52,706 bases of DNA. Origin: an uncultured Clostridium sp. GTDB lineage: Bacteria > Bacillota > Clostridia > TANB77 > CAG-508. This document shows positions 38,852 through 47,840 of the stretch, one piece after another (within the stretch, counting starts at the first letter, position 1; each line of letters starts with the position of its first letter). The notes beneath the pieces were generated by a model, which worked only from the letters and a program-made list of their open reading frames with translations, did not search any database and was not told the origin of the DNA. The stretch lies in assembly GCA_900553755.1 (NCBI GenBank), contig USEX01000007.1, positions 1-52,706 on the forward strand, given 5' to 3'. Both the position numbers and the translations under genes were made by a program.

Positions 38852-39388
38852 ATGAAAAGAATTATTGGAAATATACTAATTATAATTTACACATTAATTG
38901 CGGTGTTTACAACGGTTTGCTTATTATCTTTTAACGAGTATAAAATAAGCACTTTCGGAGATTATTCACTTGTATTAGTTACAAATGATGAATTATTGCC
39001 AAACTACAAAAAAGGAGATTTAGTTATAGTTAAGGCAGGTAATAAGAGTAAAATCGCTATAGGAGAAAATGTTTTTTTCTATAACACAATGGACAAGAAA
39101 ATAGAAGTAGCATTAGCAGAAGTTACAAATAAAGAAATTGTTACTTCAACTGAAATTACTTTTACAGTTGGAAAAGACCATGCTGTTTCAAGTCAATATG
39201 TACTTGGTTCATCAAAAGATACAACTGTAATTCCAGTTGTAGGAAGCGTACTAAGTATACTAGAATCAAAATGGGGATTCTTATTCTTAATTGTTTTCCC
39301 ATCATTAATAGCATTCCTTTATGAATTAACTGTAGTTTTTGCATCAATAAGAAATGAAAGAAAAAAATCAAAAGAGAACTCTAAATAG
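38852..39388 (+). CDS. SipW-like protein lacking catalytic residues
   Basis: A 178-residue protein with the same layout as the other SipW homologues here: an N-terminal span, an S24/S26-like beta domain and a C-terminal span, then a basic tail. The LLPNYKKGDLVIV segment aligns with SMVPEYKVGDILI of the peptidase at 45695. At the Ser position there is Glu47, and the THR motif that carries the catalytic His is missing. It is therefore probably not a peptidase; a chaperone, decoy or scaffold role is inference. It is the first gene of the operon, 6 bp before a TasA-like gene. Confidence 0.7.
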   Translation: MKRIIGNILIIIYTLIAVFTTVCLLSFNEYKISTFGDYSLVLVTNDELLPNYKKGDLVIVKAGNKSKIAIGENVFFYNTMDKKIEVALAEVTNKEIVTSTEITFTVGKDHAVSSQYVLGSSKDTTVIPVVGSVLSILESKWGFLFLIVFPSLIAFLYELTVVFASIRNERKKSKENSK

Positions 39389-39394
39389 GAAAAT

Positions 39395-40012
39395 ATGATG
39401 AACAAAACGATAGTAAGAAAAATTTTTATTATAATTATATTATTTTTGATTTTTGTTGTGGCATATAGGTTAATAAACACGTATGCCCTTTTTTATAGTG
39501 AAGGAACTGGGAAAATAAAACAGGATAATGCAACATGGCAAATATATGTTAATAATAAAAATATTGCAACAAATAATAAATTTACTGTTGATACATTTGA
39601 ACTAGAGGAAAGTGAGCATGTTGCACCAGGGAAAATCGCACCAAGCGTTACTGGAAACTTCTATATAACAATTGATCCAAAGAACACAAATGTAGCCATA
39701 AAATACTCAATTAAATTAGACCAACCTAATTTGGTAAATGATAAAATCAAAATTGTATCAATTGAAGAAATTAATCAAAATAATGAATTGATAAGAACTG
39801 ATGAATCAACATATACAGGAGTAATTACATTAAATGATATAAAAGAGAAAAAAGTAAACAATATAAGGGTAAAAATAACATGGCTAAATGATGAGGAAAA
39901 CAATAAGGCTGATACAACAATGGGAACTATAGAAAACTATAAGATAAATATTCCGATTGAGGTTGATGTAACGCAGTACCTTGGCGAAACAATCGAAGAA
40001 TATAATTTATAG
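39395..40012 (+). CDS. TasA/camelysin-like secreted protein
   Basis: A 205-residue exported protein (ATG 39398 is an equally good start). The N-terminal hydrophobic span (about 9-27) ends in NTYALFYSEG, the SipW-substrate-like boundary seen in TasA and CalY. The mature part begins with a strand (ATWQIYVNNKNI) and continues as an Ig/jelly-roll-like domain with no cysteine (APGKIAPSVTGNFYITI, VRVKITW-type strand near residue 165). It lies between the catalytically dead SipW homologue and an active one, consistent with its being a processed fibre subunit. Confidence 0.7.
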   Translation: MMNKTIVRKIFIIIILFLIFVVAYRLINTYALFYSEGTGKIKQDNATWQIYVNNKNIATNNKFTVDTFELEESEHVAPGKIAPSVTGNFYITIDPKNTNVAIKYSIKLDQPNLVNDKIKIVSIEEINQNNELIRTDESTYTGVITLNDIKEKKVNNIRVKITWLNDEENNKADTTMGTIENYKINIPIEVDVTQYLGETIEEYNL

Positions 40013-40021
40013 GAGAAATTA

Positions 40022-40441
40022 ATGAAATTCTTAAAAAAACTAATATTAACATTGTTAGACATAATCATAATTGTAGTATCTATTTTTATTGTTTTAGCGT
40101 TAGTATATGTGTTTCAAACGAGAATGCAACATAAATCTTATTCAAATATATTTGGATTTACTGCATTTAGGGTTGCAACAGGGAGTATGGAAAACACAAT
40201 TGAAGTGGGAGACATTGTTATAGCTAAACTGGACACTCCTGTAAATCTAAATGACATTATCGTGTTTCAAGAAAATGATTATTTCATTACACATAGATTG
40301 ATTAACTTTATAGAGAATAAATTGATTACAAAAGGAGACGCAAACAACAGCGAAGATAAGGCGATAGATGAGAGTCAAGTAATAGGAAAAGTTGTTGCAA
40401 TAGTATCGCCAACAAGATTAAAAATTATCAAGACAGAATGA
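40022..40441 (+). CDS. sipW: SipW-type signal peptidase I
   Basis: A compact 139-residue SipW-type peptidase. A single N-terminal membrane span (about 8-32) is followed by the catalytic domain, with Ser55 in TGSMENT and His91 in FITHRLI. The LITKGDANNSEDKAID segment is characteristic. Unlike the two longer paralogues it has no C-terminal membrane span. It lies 9 bp after one TasA-like gene and 13 bp before another, so it is the likely processing enzyme for these two subunits. Confidence 0.88.
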   Translation: MKFLKKLILTLLDIIIIVVSIFIVLALVYVFQTRMQHKSYSNIFGFTAFRVATGSMENTIEVGDIVIAKLDTPVNLNDIIVFQENDYFITHRLINFIENKLITKGDANNSEDKAIDESQVIGKVVAIVSPTRLKIIKTE

Positions 40442-40454
40442 AGGAGAAAAGCCA

Positions 40455-41012
40455 ATGAAGAAAAAAATAATAAAATTTCTAATTCTATTATTAATTCTTA
40501 TTCTTTTGGTAAAAATAATTTCCAGTGTCTTAGCCAGGTACCAAAGTAATGCTACCACAAATTCAAATATTCAGGTTGCATTCTATGTACTTAATGAAAA
40601 TTACGAAAAAATGACATTAAAACTAGATTCACTTTATCCAAGAGAAGAACCATATGTGTATAATTTTTCAATTTCAAATTTTAAAGATGAAAAAATGTGT
40701 GAAACCGATATGGAATATGATTTAAAAATAAGAACAACTACTAATTTGCCACTTGAATATAGGTTATATTCTAATCAAAACTATAATGATACAGATGCAT
40801 TAAACATAATTACTTCAGATGAGATTACACAGGATGAAGATGGAACATATTTTAGAATAATAAAAACAAATACAGAAAGTTTTTCTTATAAAGAAAAAAA
40901 AGAAAACATATATCAGCTTGTTGTTTACTTTCCACAGAAGTACAACACAATAAACTATCAGGATATAATAGAAGGAATAGAAATTTCGGTCGAATCAAAA
41001 CAAGTAATCTAA
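40455..41012 (+). CDS. TasA-like secreted protein
   Basis: A 185-residue exported protein. The very hydrophobic N-terminus ends in SSVLARYQSNATT, the kind of boundary cut by SipW peptidases, and the mature chain starts with the strand NIQVAFYVLNE. The rest is a beta-rich domain (LYPREEPYVYNFSISNF, then FSYKEKKENIYQLVVYF). The similarity to TasA is in layout, not in long identity, so family membership is inferred partly from position. It follows a SipW gene by 13 bp with a clear AAGGAG site. Confidence 0.6.
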   Translation: MKKKIIKFLILLLILILLVKIISSVLARYQSNATTNSNIQVAFYVLNENYEKMTLKLDSLYPREEPYVYNFSISNFKDEKMCETDMEYDLKIRTTTNLPLEYRLYSNQNYNDTDALNIITSDEITQDEDGTYFRIIKTNTESFSYKEKKENIYQLVVYFPQKYNTINYQDIIEGIEISVESKQVI

Positions 41013-41036
41013 TTGGAAGAGGAGGTAAGCAGAAAT

Positions 41037-41960
41037 ATGAAAAAAAGTAGAAAAAAGAAAAATGCAAAAAAAGTATCTATAACTATTGCAATTCTGCTTA
41101 TTACAATATCTATTCCAACCTTTGGTATATATGTATTAAACAAAATAAATGATTTTTATTTAAGATCAAATGAATTCTATTTTTATAGTGATAAATTAAA
41201 GGATACAGAAGCAATATATCAAATTAATAACTGGTCCGGTGTTGACCCATATACAATAACAATAAACATGAATAGCATGTATAACAATTTGAAAAAAACT
41301 TCGTATGATATAAGCTATGATATATCATATTCTTGTACAGATAATGCAACGTGCCAAATTAGTAAAAGCAGTGGAGTAATATTGGCAAATAGCAATAGTG
41401 ACTTTTTTAATATAATAATAACTCCTAATGTCGGTTTAAGAACTGGAGATAAAGTAACTGTAGCAGTAACGGCAACATCTATATCAAAATACAAAAAAAC
41501 TTTAAAAGCAAGATTTACACTAGTTGTTGGACAAGAGAGCTTGAGTTATGAAATTGTCGATTCAAAAAACAGCAAATATTTAGATCTTAATATAACTAAT
41601 ACATTATCATATTATAACATAAAAGAGGCATTTGGTTCTTATAAGGTAGGGGATAAAATTGACGTAGACACATACCTTAGCTTATCTGATACGGACAAGA
41701 GTAAATGCTATTCTGCTATAATAATATTAAAATTTAATCCAAATGTTGTATTGCTAGATATGACAAACACAAATTATTTAAATTCAACAAGTTCTACTAC
41801 TACACAAATAAATAACAGCAACTACATTAATAGTATAACTTTTAAAGTGGAACCGATTTCAAGTGCCGTTATAAGATTTTACAAACAAGACGTAACAAAG
41901 GATTATACATATCCTATAATTAATTCTAAATCAATAATAGAAGTTACTACTGAATCATAA
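41037..41960 (+). CDS. secreted beta-rich protein in fibre locus
   Basis: A 307-residue exported protein. A basic N-terminus (KKSRKKKNAKK) and one hydrophobic span (about 14-34) precede an extracellular part. This has at least two beta domains: about 50-165 with a pair of cysteines (SCTDNATC), and about 170-307, which resembles cohesin/TasA-type Ig folds (AIIILKFNPNVVLLDM). ATG 41037 is 10 bases after AGAGGAGG; a TTG at 41013 has no ribosome site. It may be a minor or anchoring subunit. No family name is secure. Confidence 0.55.
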   Translation: MKKSRKKKNAKKVSITIAILLITISIPTFGIYVLNKINDFYLRSNEFYFYSDKLKDTEAIYQINNWSGVDPYTITINMNSMYNNLKKTSYDISYDISYSCTDNATCQISKSSGVILANSNSDFFNIIITPNVGLRTGDKVTVAVTATSISKYKKTLKARFTLVVGQESLSYEIVDSKNSKYLDLNITNTLSYYNIKEAFGSYKVGDKIDVDTYLSLSDTDKSKCYSAIIILKFNPNVVLLDMTNTNYLNSTSSTTTQINNSNYINSITFKVEPISSAVIRFYKQDVTKDYTYPIINSKSIIEVTTES

Positions 41961-41987
41961 GGATTATTCCCAGAAAGGAAATTTTAT

Positions 41988-42986
41988 ATGTCAACAAATG
42001 TAATGAATGAATATATGAAAATAACTCAAGAAGAAATTATAGCATATATGAAATTGATATTTGAAAGAAAATACAATAAAAAAATTACAATGAGATACAT
42101 AGATGCATATATGAATGTTAGATTTTATAATTTTTATCCAAAAGATGAAAGTCTAACATTTAGAAAAAATTATTTTAATGCTATAAAAGAAGAAGAAATA
42201 AGAATATCGAATTCAATGCCTGAAAAGAAAAAACTAATCGAGAATATGGGACTTTTCTTTTATTATATTTTGTATTTTGATAAATTATCTTACAAAGTGG
42301 ACATAGACGAAATAATTAACAAATTATTTTTTATTAGAAAGAAAATATTAAAAAAAGACAATGAGGACTTTAAGAAAAATTTCCTTAAAACATATAATGA
42401 ATTTTATAGTAAAAAAGAAGAGTTTTTAGAGAAATTTGCAACAGAGGATTTTTCATTGAAGATTACGAATTATGCGGGGGGTAATAATGCAAATAGGGTA
42501 TTATTAAGTCATGATATAAAATTCAATATGATTTATAGCAAGGAAGCAATAGAAGAAGTATTTAACACAGGACTAATAGCTCAAAACAAATTATTTGTTG
42601 AATATAATCTAATTACTGTAGAAGTTATAAACGATATCTTGAAAGGAAATTTCAAAAAACAATATATAATAGAATTTGATGTGGATTTACTAAAAAAATC
42701 AAAGAAACTTAAAAGATTACTCGAAATAATAAATAATTCAGCAATTCAAGATAAATTAAATATAAAAATCGAATATAAAGACTTTATAAAAAATAAAGAA
42801 CAGATATATGAATTAATGAGAGAAGGATACAGGTTCGTTATTGTTCTTGATAATACATTTGAACCAGAATATTCGAATTTTCAAAGACTAAATGCTTTTA
42901 ATTATATTATTGCAAGTAAAAAGTTGAAAAATTATGACTTAATTTTAGCAAATGAAGAAATGCTTAAAGGACTAATAAAAATTTAA
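41988..42986 (+). CDS. hypothetical protein upstream of McrB-like ATPase
   Basis: A 332-residue soluble protein of unknown function, without signal or membrane span. The N-terminal half is helical and rich in Lys, Tyr and Phe. The C-terminal part (about 190-332) alternates strands and helices (KQYIIEFDVDLL, YRFVIVLDNTFEPEY). It lies 15 bp before the AAA+ ATPase gene in the same operon, so it may be a third component of that module. Confidence 0.6.
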   Translation: MSTNVMNEYMKITQEEIIAYMKLIFERKYNKKITMRYIDAYMNVRFYNFYPKDESLTFRKNYFNAIKEEEIRISNSMPEKKKLIENMGLFFYYILYFDKLSYKVDIDEIINKLFFIRKKILKKDNEDFKKNFLKTYNEFYSKKEEFLEKFATEDFSLKITNYAGGNNANRVLLSHDIKFNMIYSKEAIEEVFNTGLIAQNKLFVEYNLITVEVINDILKGNFKKQYIIEFDVDLLKKSKKLKRLLEIINNSAIQDKLNIKIEYKDFIKNKEQIYELMREGYRFVIVLDNTFEPEYSNFQRLNAFNYIIASKKLKNYDLILANEEMLKGLIKI

Positions 42987-43001
42987 GACAGGAGAGAGAG
43001 T

Positions 43002-44525
43002 ATGGAAACCTTTACAAAATTTTTGTATGATTTTTTGGGACAATTTTTTTCGGGAATTGGAACAATGTTTTCTGGAATAGGAAAAGGAATACAGATGGCA
43101 CTTAATATAGGTTCTTATTCTGAAATAATCGGAAAATATAAAAATGATTTTTCTATGCCAGAATGGATTTTGGTTGCAATCTCCATTGGACTTATAGTTT
43201 TTTTCTTCGTACTTATAGGACTACTTATATTTTTTATAATAAAGAAATATGGAAAAATACGTAAGAAAACAATTGACCAAGATGCCATGTTGCAAGAAAT
43301 AGCATCGTTAAATGGACAAGTTGCAAAACTTGTTAAGGAAAAAGATGAAATACTTGCAATGAAAGTTTCTCAACTTGGACTAAAACCAGGAGAAAGCCCT
43401 GAAGAAACTCTAGAAGAGAATAAAGAAGAAAACACAGCAGGACAGGATACAAGATTTGCAAAACTTATTACAATAGACGAAGAATATGAAAATTACAAAA
43501 TAAAGAACTATGGAAATTCCTTCACTTTGCCTGAGTTATGTGATCATTTCAGAAATTTTGCAGCTTCAAAGCTACACTTATATTACACAATAGATATGAT
43601 GAGATTATTTATTTCAGCTCTTGCATCAACAAAACTAGTTATACTTCAAGGTATTTCTGGAACTGGTAAAACCTCTCTTGCATATGCTTGGGGAAAATTC
43701 TTAAAACATGATTCATGTGTTGCATCAGTTCAACCATCATGGAGAGATAGAACTGAACTTTTTGGATACTTCAATGAGTTTACAAAAAAGTTCAACGAAA
43801 CAGAAGTACTAAAAGAAATGTATAAGGCAGGATATACTGATGATGTATACACGGTTATACTGGATGAGATGAACATTGCTCGTGTGGAATATTATTTTGC
43901 AGAAATGTTATCAATATTGGAAATGCCAAACAAAAATGAATGGGTTATAGAAATTGTACCAAGCAGTTGGAAAACAGACCCAAAAAGGTTGAAGGATGGA
44001 AAATTGAAGATTCCACCTAACATGTGGTATATCGGAACAATCAACAACGATGACTCAACATTCATGGTTACTGATAAGGTTTACGATAGAGCTATGCCAA
44101 TAGACATTAACGACAAAGGAAAAGTTTTCGAACCAATAGAAATGGATGCAATGGATATCAATTACTCATACTTAGACAATCTTTTCTCCACAGCAATGCA
44201 AGAACATCAGGTATCTGAAGATACACTTGCAAAAATTGAACTAATGGACGATTATACAATTAAACACTTCCGTATAGCATTTGGTAACCGTATCGTTTCA
44301 CATATGAAAAAATTCGTTCCAGTGTATGTTGCGTGCGGAGGAGATGAAATTGCAGGTATTGATTATTTCATGGCAAAAAAAGTATTAAGAAAATTTGAGC
44401 AATTAAACATCTCATATATTAGAGATGAAATAACACCTTATATAGACTTCTTAGACAAAACCTTTGGAAAAGGGAAAATGAAGGAATGTATAGATTACAT
44501 GATGAGACTAAAGAAGCTTACATAA
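43002..44525 (+). CDS. membrane-anchored McrB-like AAA+ ATPase
   Basis: A 507-residue protein whose C-terminal two thirds is an AAA+ domain of the McrB group. Walker A is GISGTGKTS at 217-225, Walker B is VILDEMN at 285-291 with the trailing AR, and the sensor-1 strand is GTINNDDST at 345-353. Unlike classical McrB there is no DNA-binding N-terminus. It has instead a Gly/Phe-rich amphipathic stretch (10-40), a strong membrane span (about 54-77) and a short coiled coil (about 89-118). The partner gene 44558 is a McrC/DUF2357-like protein. A role in membrane remodelling, assembly of surface fibres, or defence is possible; none is shown. Confidence 0.82.
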   Translation: METFTKFLYDFLGQFFSGIGTMFSGIGKGIQMALNIGSYSEIIGKYKNDFSMPEWILVAISIGLIVFFFVLIGLLIFFIIKKYGKIRKKTIDQDAMLQEIASLNGQVAKLVKEKDEILAMKVSQLGLKPGESPEETLEENKEENTAGQDTRFAKLITIDEEYENYKIKNYGNSFTLPELCDHFRNFAASKLHLYYTIDMMRLFISALASTKLVILQGISGTGKTSLAYAWGKFLKHDSCVASVQPSWRDRTELFGYFNEFTKKFNETEVLKEMYKAGYTDDVYTVILDEMNIARVEYYFAEMLSILEMPNKNEWVIEIVPSSWKTDPKRLKDGKLKIPPNMWYIGTINNDDSTFMVTDKVYDRAMPIDINDKGKVFEPIEMDAMDINYSYLDNLFSTAMQEHQVSEDTLAKIELMDDYTIKHFRIAFGNRIVSHMKKFVPVYVACGGDEIAGIDYFMAKKVLRKFEQLNISYIRDEITPYIDFLDKTFGKGKMKECIDYMMRLKKLT

Positions 44526-44557
44526 TATAATTTTAGCAAGCAATGAAAGGAAATAGA

Positions 44558-45676
44558 ATGGAAAATTTTACTTTAATTGATTTATATCAGACCTCTTCAA
44601 AAAATGAGGAAGAATCATTTAAAAAAAATCTGGAGTCGAGTTTACATGTAAAAACTGATTATGAAAAAGTTATAAAAGACACAGAATGGATAAAAATAAT
44701 AGAAGATACAATACCATACTTAGACAATATCTTTAGAGCTCCTAACAGATTCATAATAAATGAAGAAGAAGTAGTAAAGATTGAACGTGCAAGAAGAATA
44801 ACAGTTGAAAGTATAAAAAATCTATCAAGAAATACAAATTTTATACAAGAGGTAGACAAGAAAACAGGAGATGTAAAGCCTTCAAAAATATTAAATATAG
44901 ATAAAGAAGAAAGCTATGATACCTACGAAAATAGGCTAATATACACTCTAATTCAGAATATGAAATACTTTGTTAGTATAAAAAAGAAAAACTTAGAAAA
45001 CGTACTTGATGCAAACTCAAAAAATGATAAATCATTTGAATACAGTGGGAATACAAGAGTTCTAGATCAAAACATTAACTTAAGTTTATCTCTTAGTTCT
45101 TCAACAATGGCAACACAATCAGACAAAACAGATGACATATTAGAAAGAATTGCTCAGCTTGAAGTAAAGATTTCAGACTTAACAACTGCAGATGTATATA
45201 AAATAATAGACAAAAAACATATATCTCTTGTTAGAGAACCGATAAAGAAAACCAATGTAGTTTTAAAAAATGTAAATTTTCAGTATGCAATGAAATTATG
45301 GTCTTACCTTAGGGATAATATGGAAGACAAAACTCAAAAAAATAGTGAAAAAGAAGATTATTACGATGAAAGTAATCTGGCAGAATTGATGAATGATAGT
45401 TTCTTTATAAATTACCTTATTATGAATACAATCGATAAAGATAGGGAAGAGCCAACTGAAATTACAAAGGAAGAGAAAAAAGAAACTCAAAAAATAATAA
45501 TCAGTAAAATGCTTGAAAAGGTTATGTCAATGGATAGTAGCTTATCCATGAATGACGTTAAAGAAATGGTTGGAGAAAAATTTGCAATAATAAAATATAA
45601 AAAACAAGCAAGTATGCAAGAAATACAAAAAACATTCAACACTCACATAGAAAAATATATGAAAAAAATAAATTAA
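44558..45676 (+). CDS. DUF2357/McrC-like partner protein without nuclease domain
   Basis: A 372-residue soluble protein. The central segment ESYDTYENRLIYTLIQNM (about 125-142), with the preceding RRITVESIKNLSRN helix, matches the DUF2357 domain found in McrC-like partners of McrB-type ATPases. In McrC this part is followed by a PD-(D/E)xK nuclease. Here the C-terminus is a charged helical region ending KAIIKYKKQ-like and I see no nuclease motif. ATG 44558 follows GAAAGGA by six bases; ATG 44543 does not. It follows the ATPase gene by 32 bp. Confidence 0.65.
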   Translation: MENFTLIDLYQTSSKNEEESFKKNLESSLHVKTDYEKVIKDTEWIKIIEDTIPYLDNIFRAPNRFIINEEEVVKIERARRITVESIKNLSRNTNFIQEVDKKTGDVKPSKILNIDKEESYDTYENRLIYTLIQNMKYFVSIKKKNLENVLDANSKNDKSFEYSGNTRVLDQNINLSLSLSSSTMATQSDKTDDILERIAQLEVKISDLTTADVYKIIDKKHISLVREPIKKTNVVLKNVNFQYAMKLWSYLRDNMEDKTQKNSEKEDYYDESNLAELMNDSFFINYLIMNTIDKDREEPTEITKEEKKETQKIIISKMLEKVMSMDSSLSMNDVKEMVGEKFAIIKYKKQASMQEIQKTFNTHIEKYMKKIN

Positions 45677-45694
45677 TTTACGGAGGAACATTAA

Positions 45695-46309
45695 ATGTTA
45701 AATAAAATAAGAAATAATAAATCATTAAAAATAATAGGAAATATTTTATATTACTTATTAGTTATTTTTATAGTGTTAATACTATTAGTTGTAATACTTC
45801 AAAGAGTTACAAAAAACAATGCAAGTATTGGTGGAATACGCATTTTTAATATCGTAACAGAGAGTATGGTTCCTGAATATAAAGTCGGAGATATATTAAT
45901 TTCAAAATCTACTTCACTAGATAAAATAAAAGTTGGAGATGACATTGTTTATCTAGGAAATAAAGACACTTTCACAGGAAAGGTTGTTACACATAGAGTC
46001 ATTGATATAGAAAAAAATGAAGATGGAACATACTTATTCCATACAAAAGGAATAGCAAACACAGCAGAAGATCCAGTTGTATCTGGAAGTCAAGTTTATG
46101 GTGTTATAATATACAAAACTGTTATCTTAAGTCTTATAAGCAAAATAATTAACAATTTATACGGATTCTACTTCTTAATATTTACACCTTTAACAATTCT
46201 TATAGTTGTTAAAATAATAAAAATATATCAAGAAAGAAAATATGACGAAGAATCAGAAGATGAAGAAGGGGATATTTCAGAAGAAGAATCTAAAGAAGAG
46301 AAAAAATAA
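45695..46309 (+). CDS. sipW: SipW-type signal peptidase I
   Basis: A 204-residue SipW-type peptidase with N-terminal (about 13-33) and C-terminal (about 148-172) membrane spans. Ser57 lies in TESMVPEY and His100 in VTHRVI, followed by FHTKGIANTAEDP. The tail is strongly acidic (mostly Glu, Asp and Ser), in contrast to the basic tail of the peptidase at 37075. It follows the ATPase/DUF2357 pair by 18 bp and precedes a TasA-like gene, its probable substrate. Confidence 0.88.
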   Translation: MLNKIRNNKSLKIIGNILYYLLVIFIVLILLVVILQRVTKNNASIGGIRIFNIVTESMVPEYKVGDILISKSTSLDKIKVGDDIVYLGNKDTFTGKVVTHRVIDIEKNEDGTYLFHTKGIANTAEDPVVSGSQVYGVIIYKTVILSLISKIINNLYGFYFLIFTPLTILIVVKIIKIYQERKYDEESEDEEGDISEEESKEEKK

Positions 46310-46349
46310 AATTATAATAAAATATTTAATATTAATGTAAGAGGTAAAT

Positions 46350-46952
46350 GTGAAAAATTCAAAAAAATTATTTTCAAATAAATATTTAACATTAAAAACT
46401 CTGATAATATTGGTTGTGCTTTTGGCTTTTAACTCATATGCTTGGTTCGTCTTTGCTACAAAAGTTTCTGGAGGATTAACTGCACATGTTACATCATGGA
46501 ATATAACATTTCAAATAGGTGATGACGAAACAATTACAAATGTTGAAATTGATGTTAGCAAGATTTATCCAGGAATGGAAACCTATACAAAAGAAATAAA
46601 GGCCAAAAACGTTGGTGAATCTGTAGCAGATTTGTCATACCAATATCAATCATTAAGAGTACTTGATGAGGAATATACTGTGGGAACAAATTGTACTCAG
46701 GAAGAACTTAATGATAGGATTTTAAACCAATATCCTTTTAAAATATCTGTTACCATAGATAAAACTGAACTTGAGACTCAAAATGGGGAAGGTTTATTTA
46801 TAATAAAAGTAGAATGGCCATATGAATCTGGAGATGACGAAAAAGATACATATTGGGGAGAAAAAGCTTATGAATTTTATCAAAATAACCCTGATAAAAG
46901 TTGCTTAAATTTAAAATTACTATTAATAGCAGAACAAAAAGGAAAAAAATAA
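46350..46952 (+). CDS. TasA-like secreted protein
   Basis: A 200-residue exported protein of the TasA/camelysin type. After the hydrophobic segment, NSYAWFVFATKVSGGLTA gives the AWF boundary also seen in the protein at 48730, and the mature chain opens with a strand (SWNITFQIG). It contains two cysteines (Cys 112 and 190 region) and a WPYESGDDEKDTYWG segment. The start is GTG 46350 after AGAGG; the ATG at 46348 is closed at once by a stop. It ends the forward operon at a double-hairpin terminator. Confidence 0.7.
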   Translation: MKNSKKLFSNKYLTLKTLIILVVLLAFNSYAWFVFATKVSGGLTAHVTSWNITFQIGDDETITNVEIDVSKIYPGMETYTKEIKAKNVGESVADLSYQYQSLRVLDEEYTVGTNCTQEELNDRILNQYPFKISVTIDKTELETQNGEGLFIIKVEWPYESGDDEKDTYWGEKAYEFYQNNPDKSCLNLKLLLIAEQKGKK

Positions 46953-46953
46953 A

Positions 46954-47018
46954 AGGCTGATTAATTCCAGCCTCAGACTGTTGATAAAGTATAAAATTTA
47001 TTAGACAGTCTTTTTTTT
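46954..47018 (+). terminator. double-hairpin terminator
   Basis: AGGCTG/CAGCCT (46954-46959 with 46968-46973) is followed by AGACTGT/ACAGTCT (46975-46981 with 47005-47011) and eight Ts. Confidence 0.75.
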
Positions 47019-47120
47019 ATGAGCTGTTCAGATTTTATCTTACCCGAGAAGAGTACGTGTTGCTTGTTCTTTTTTATTTCATAATCAATGAGATAAAATA
47101 GTTCTTGTTCGATTAAACTT

Positions 47121-47720
47121 TTATTGAGCTACTTGTGTGAAAGCAACAGAAACATCTAAAATTGCAGAACTATCAGCCTTTAGTGTAGAAGAGGTATCGC
47201 TTAAATTATCCATTGAAGAAGTATCTGGATTGTCGTTCCAAATAATATATATTCTAATTTTTTTTGTTTTATTTTCGTTGGATAAATTAACTGTTTCAGA
47301 AATAGGAGAATTAAACTCAGAAAACTCAATTTTTTCTCCATCATCAACAGAGTAACCTGTTGTTACTAAATCCTTAACTGCACTTTCTTCATTAGGAGTA
47401 ACATTGATTTCATATTTAAAAGCAACATCTGTAGCTGTATAATCTAGAAATAAATCAAAATATCCTTCGGCTGTTGGTGCAATTATATTACTTGCGACAT
47501 ACTCATTACCAGGGAAAACAGGAGTTATAGTAGAAGAAATATCTTGATTATTTTTTATTGAGTTATCATTTACTTTTATATCCCATCTAGAAATTGAGAT
47601 TGAAGCTTTACCTGCAACTTCGGTTTTATACTTAGCATAGATTATATTCATTAATAAAAGCAAAAGGACCAGTATAATAAAGCAAACTAAAATCAAAATT
47701 ATTTTTTTGTAAAATTTCAT
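47121..47720 (-). CDS. TasA/camelysin-like secreted protein (reverse strand)
   Basis: A 199-residue exported protein. The long hydrophobic N-terminus (6-27) ends in NIIYAKYKTEVAG, followed by the mature strand SISISRWDIKVND and a beta-rich domain (FPGNEYVASNIIAPTAEGYF, then KIRIYIIWND). It aligns in layout with the protein at 39395 (APGKIAPSVTGNFYITI). It is free of cysteine after the signal. Being reversed, with its own promoter, it can be expressed separately from the rest of the locus. Confidence 0.7.
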   Translation of the reverse strand: MKFYKKIILILVCFIILVLLLLLMNIIYAKYKTEVAGKASISISRWDIKVNDNSIKNNQDISSTITPVFPGNEYVASNIIAPTAEGYFDLFLDYTATDVAFKYEINVTPNEESAVKDLVTTGYSVDDGEKIEFSEFNSPISETVNLSNENKTKKIRIYIIWNDNPDTSSMDNLSDTSSTLKADSSAILDVSVAFTQVAQ

Positions 47721-47760
47721 AAAAATACCTCGCTTATTACTTGATTTTGTTCTATAATAT

Positions 47761-47789
47761 ATTGTACAATAAAATGAAAACTAAATCAA
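47761..47789 (-). promoter_or_regulatory. promoter of the reverse TasA-like gene
   Basis: On the reverse strand: TTGATT (47789-47784), a 17-bp spacer and TACAAT (47766-47761), 41 bp before the start codon at 47720. Confidence 0.55.
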
Positions 47790-47840
47790 TGTTTTAAATA
47801 AATTCTAAAGAAAAATATTACTAAAAAATGAGGAGGATAC

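Noticed and set aside
43002..45676. Ordinary McrBC restriction system
   Set aside because: The ATPase has a membrane span instead of a DNA-binding domain, and the partner has no visible nuclease motif.
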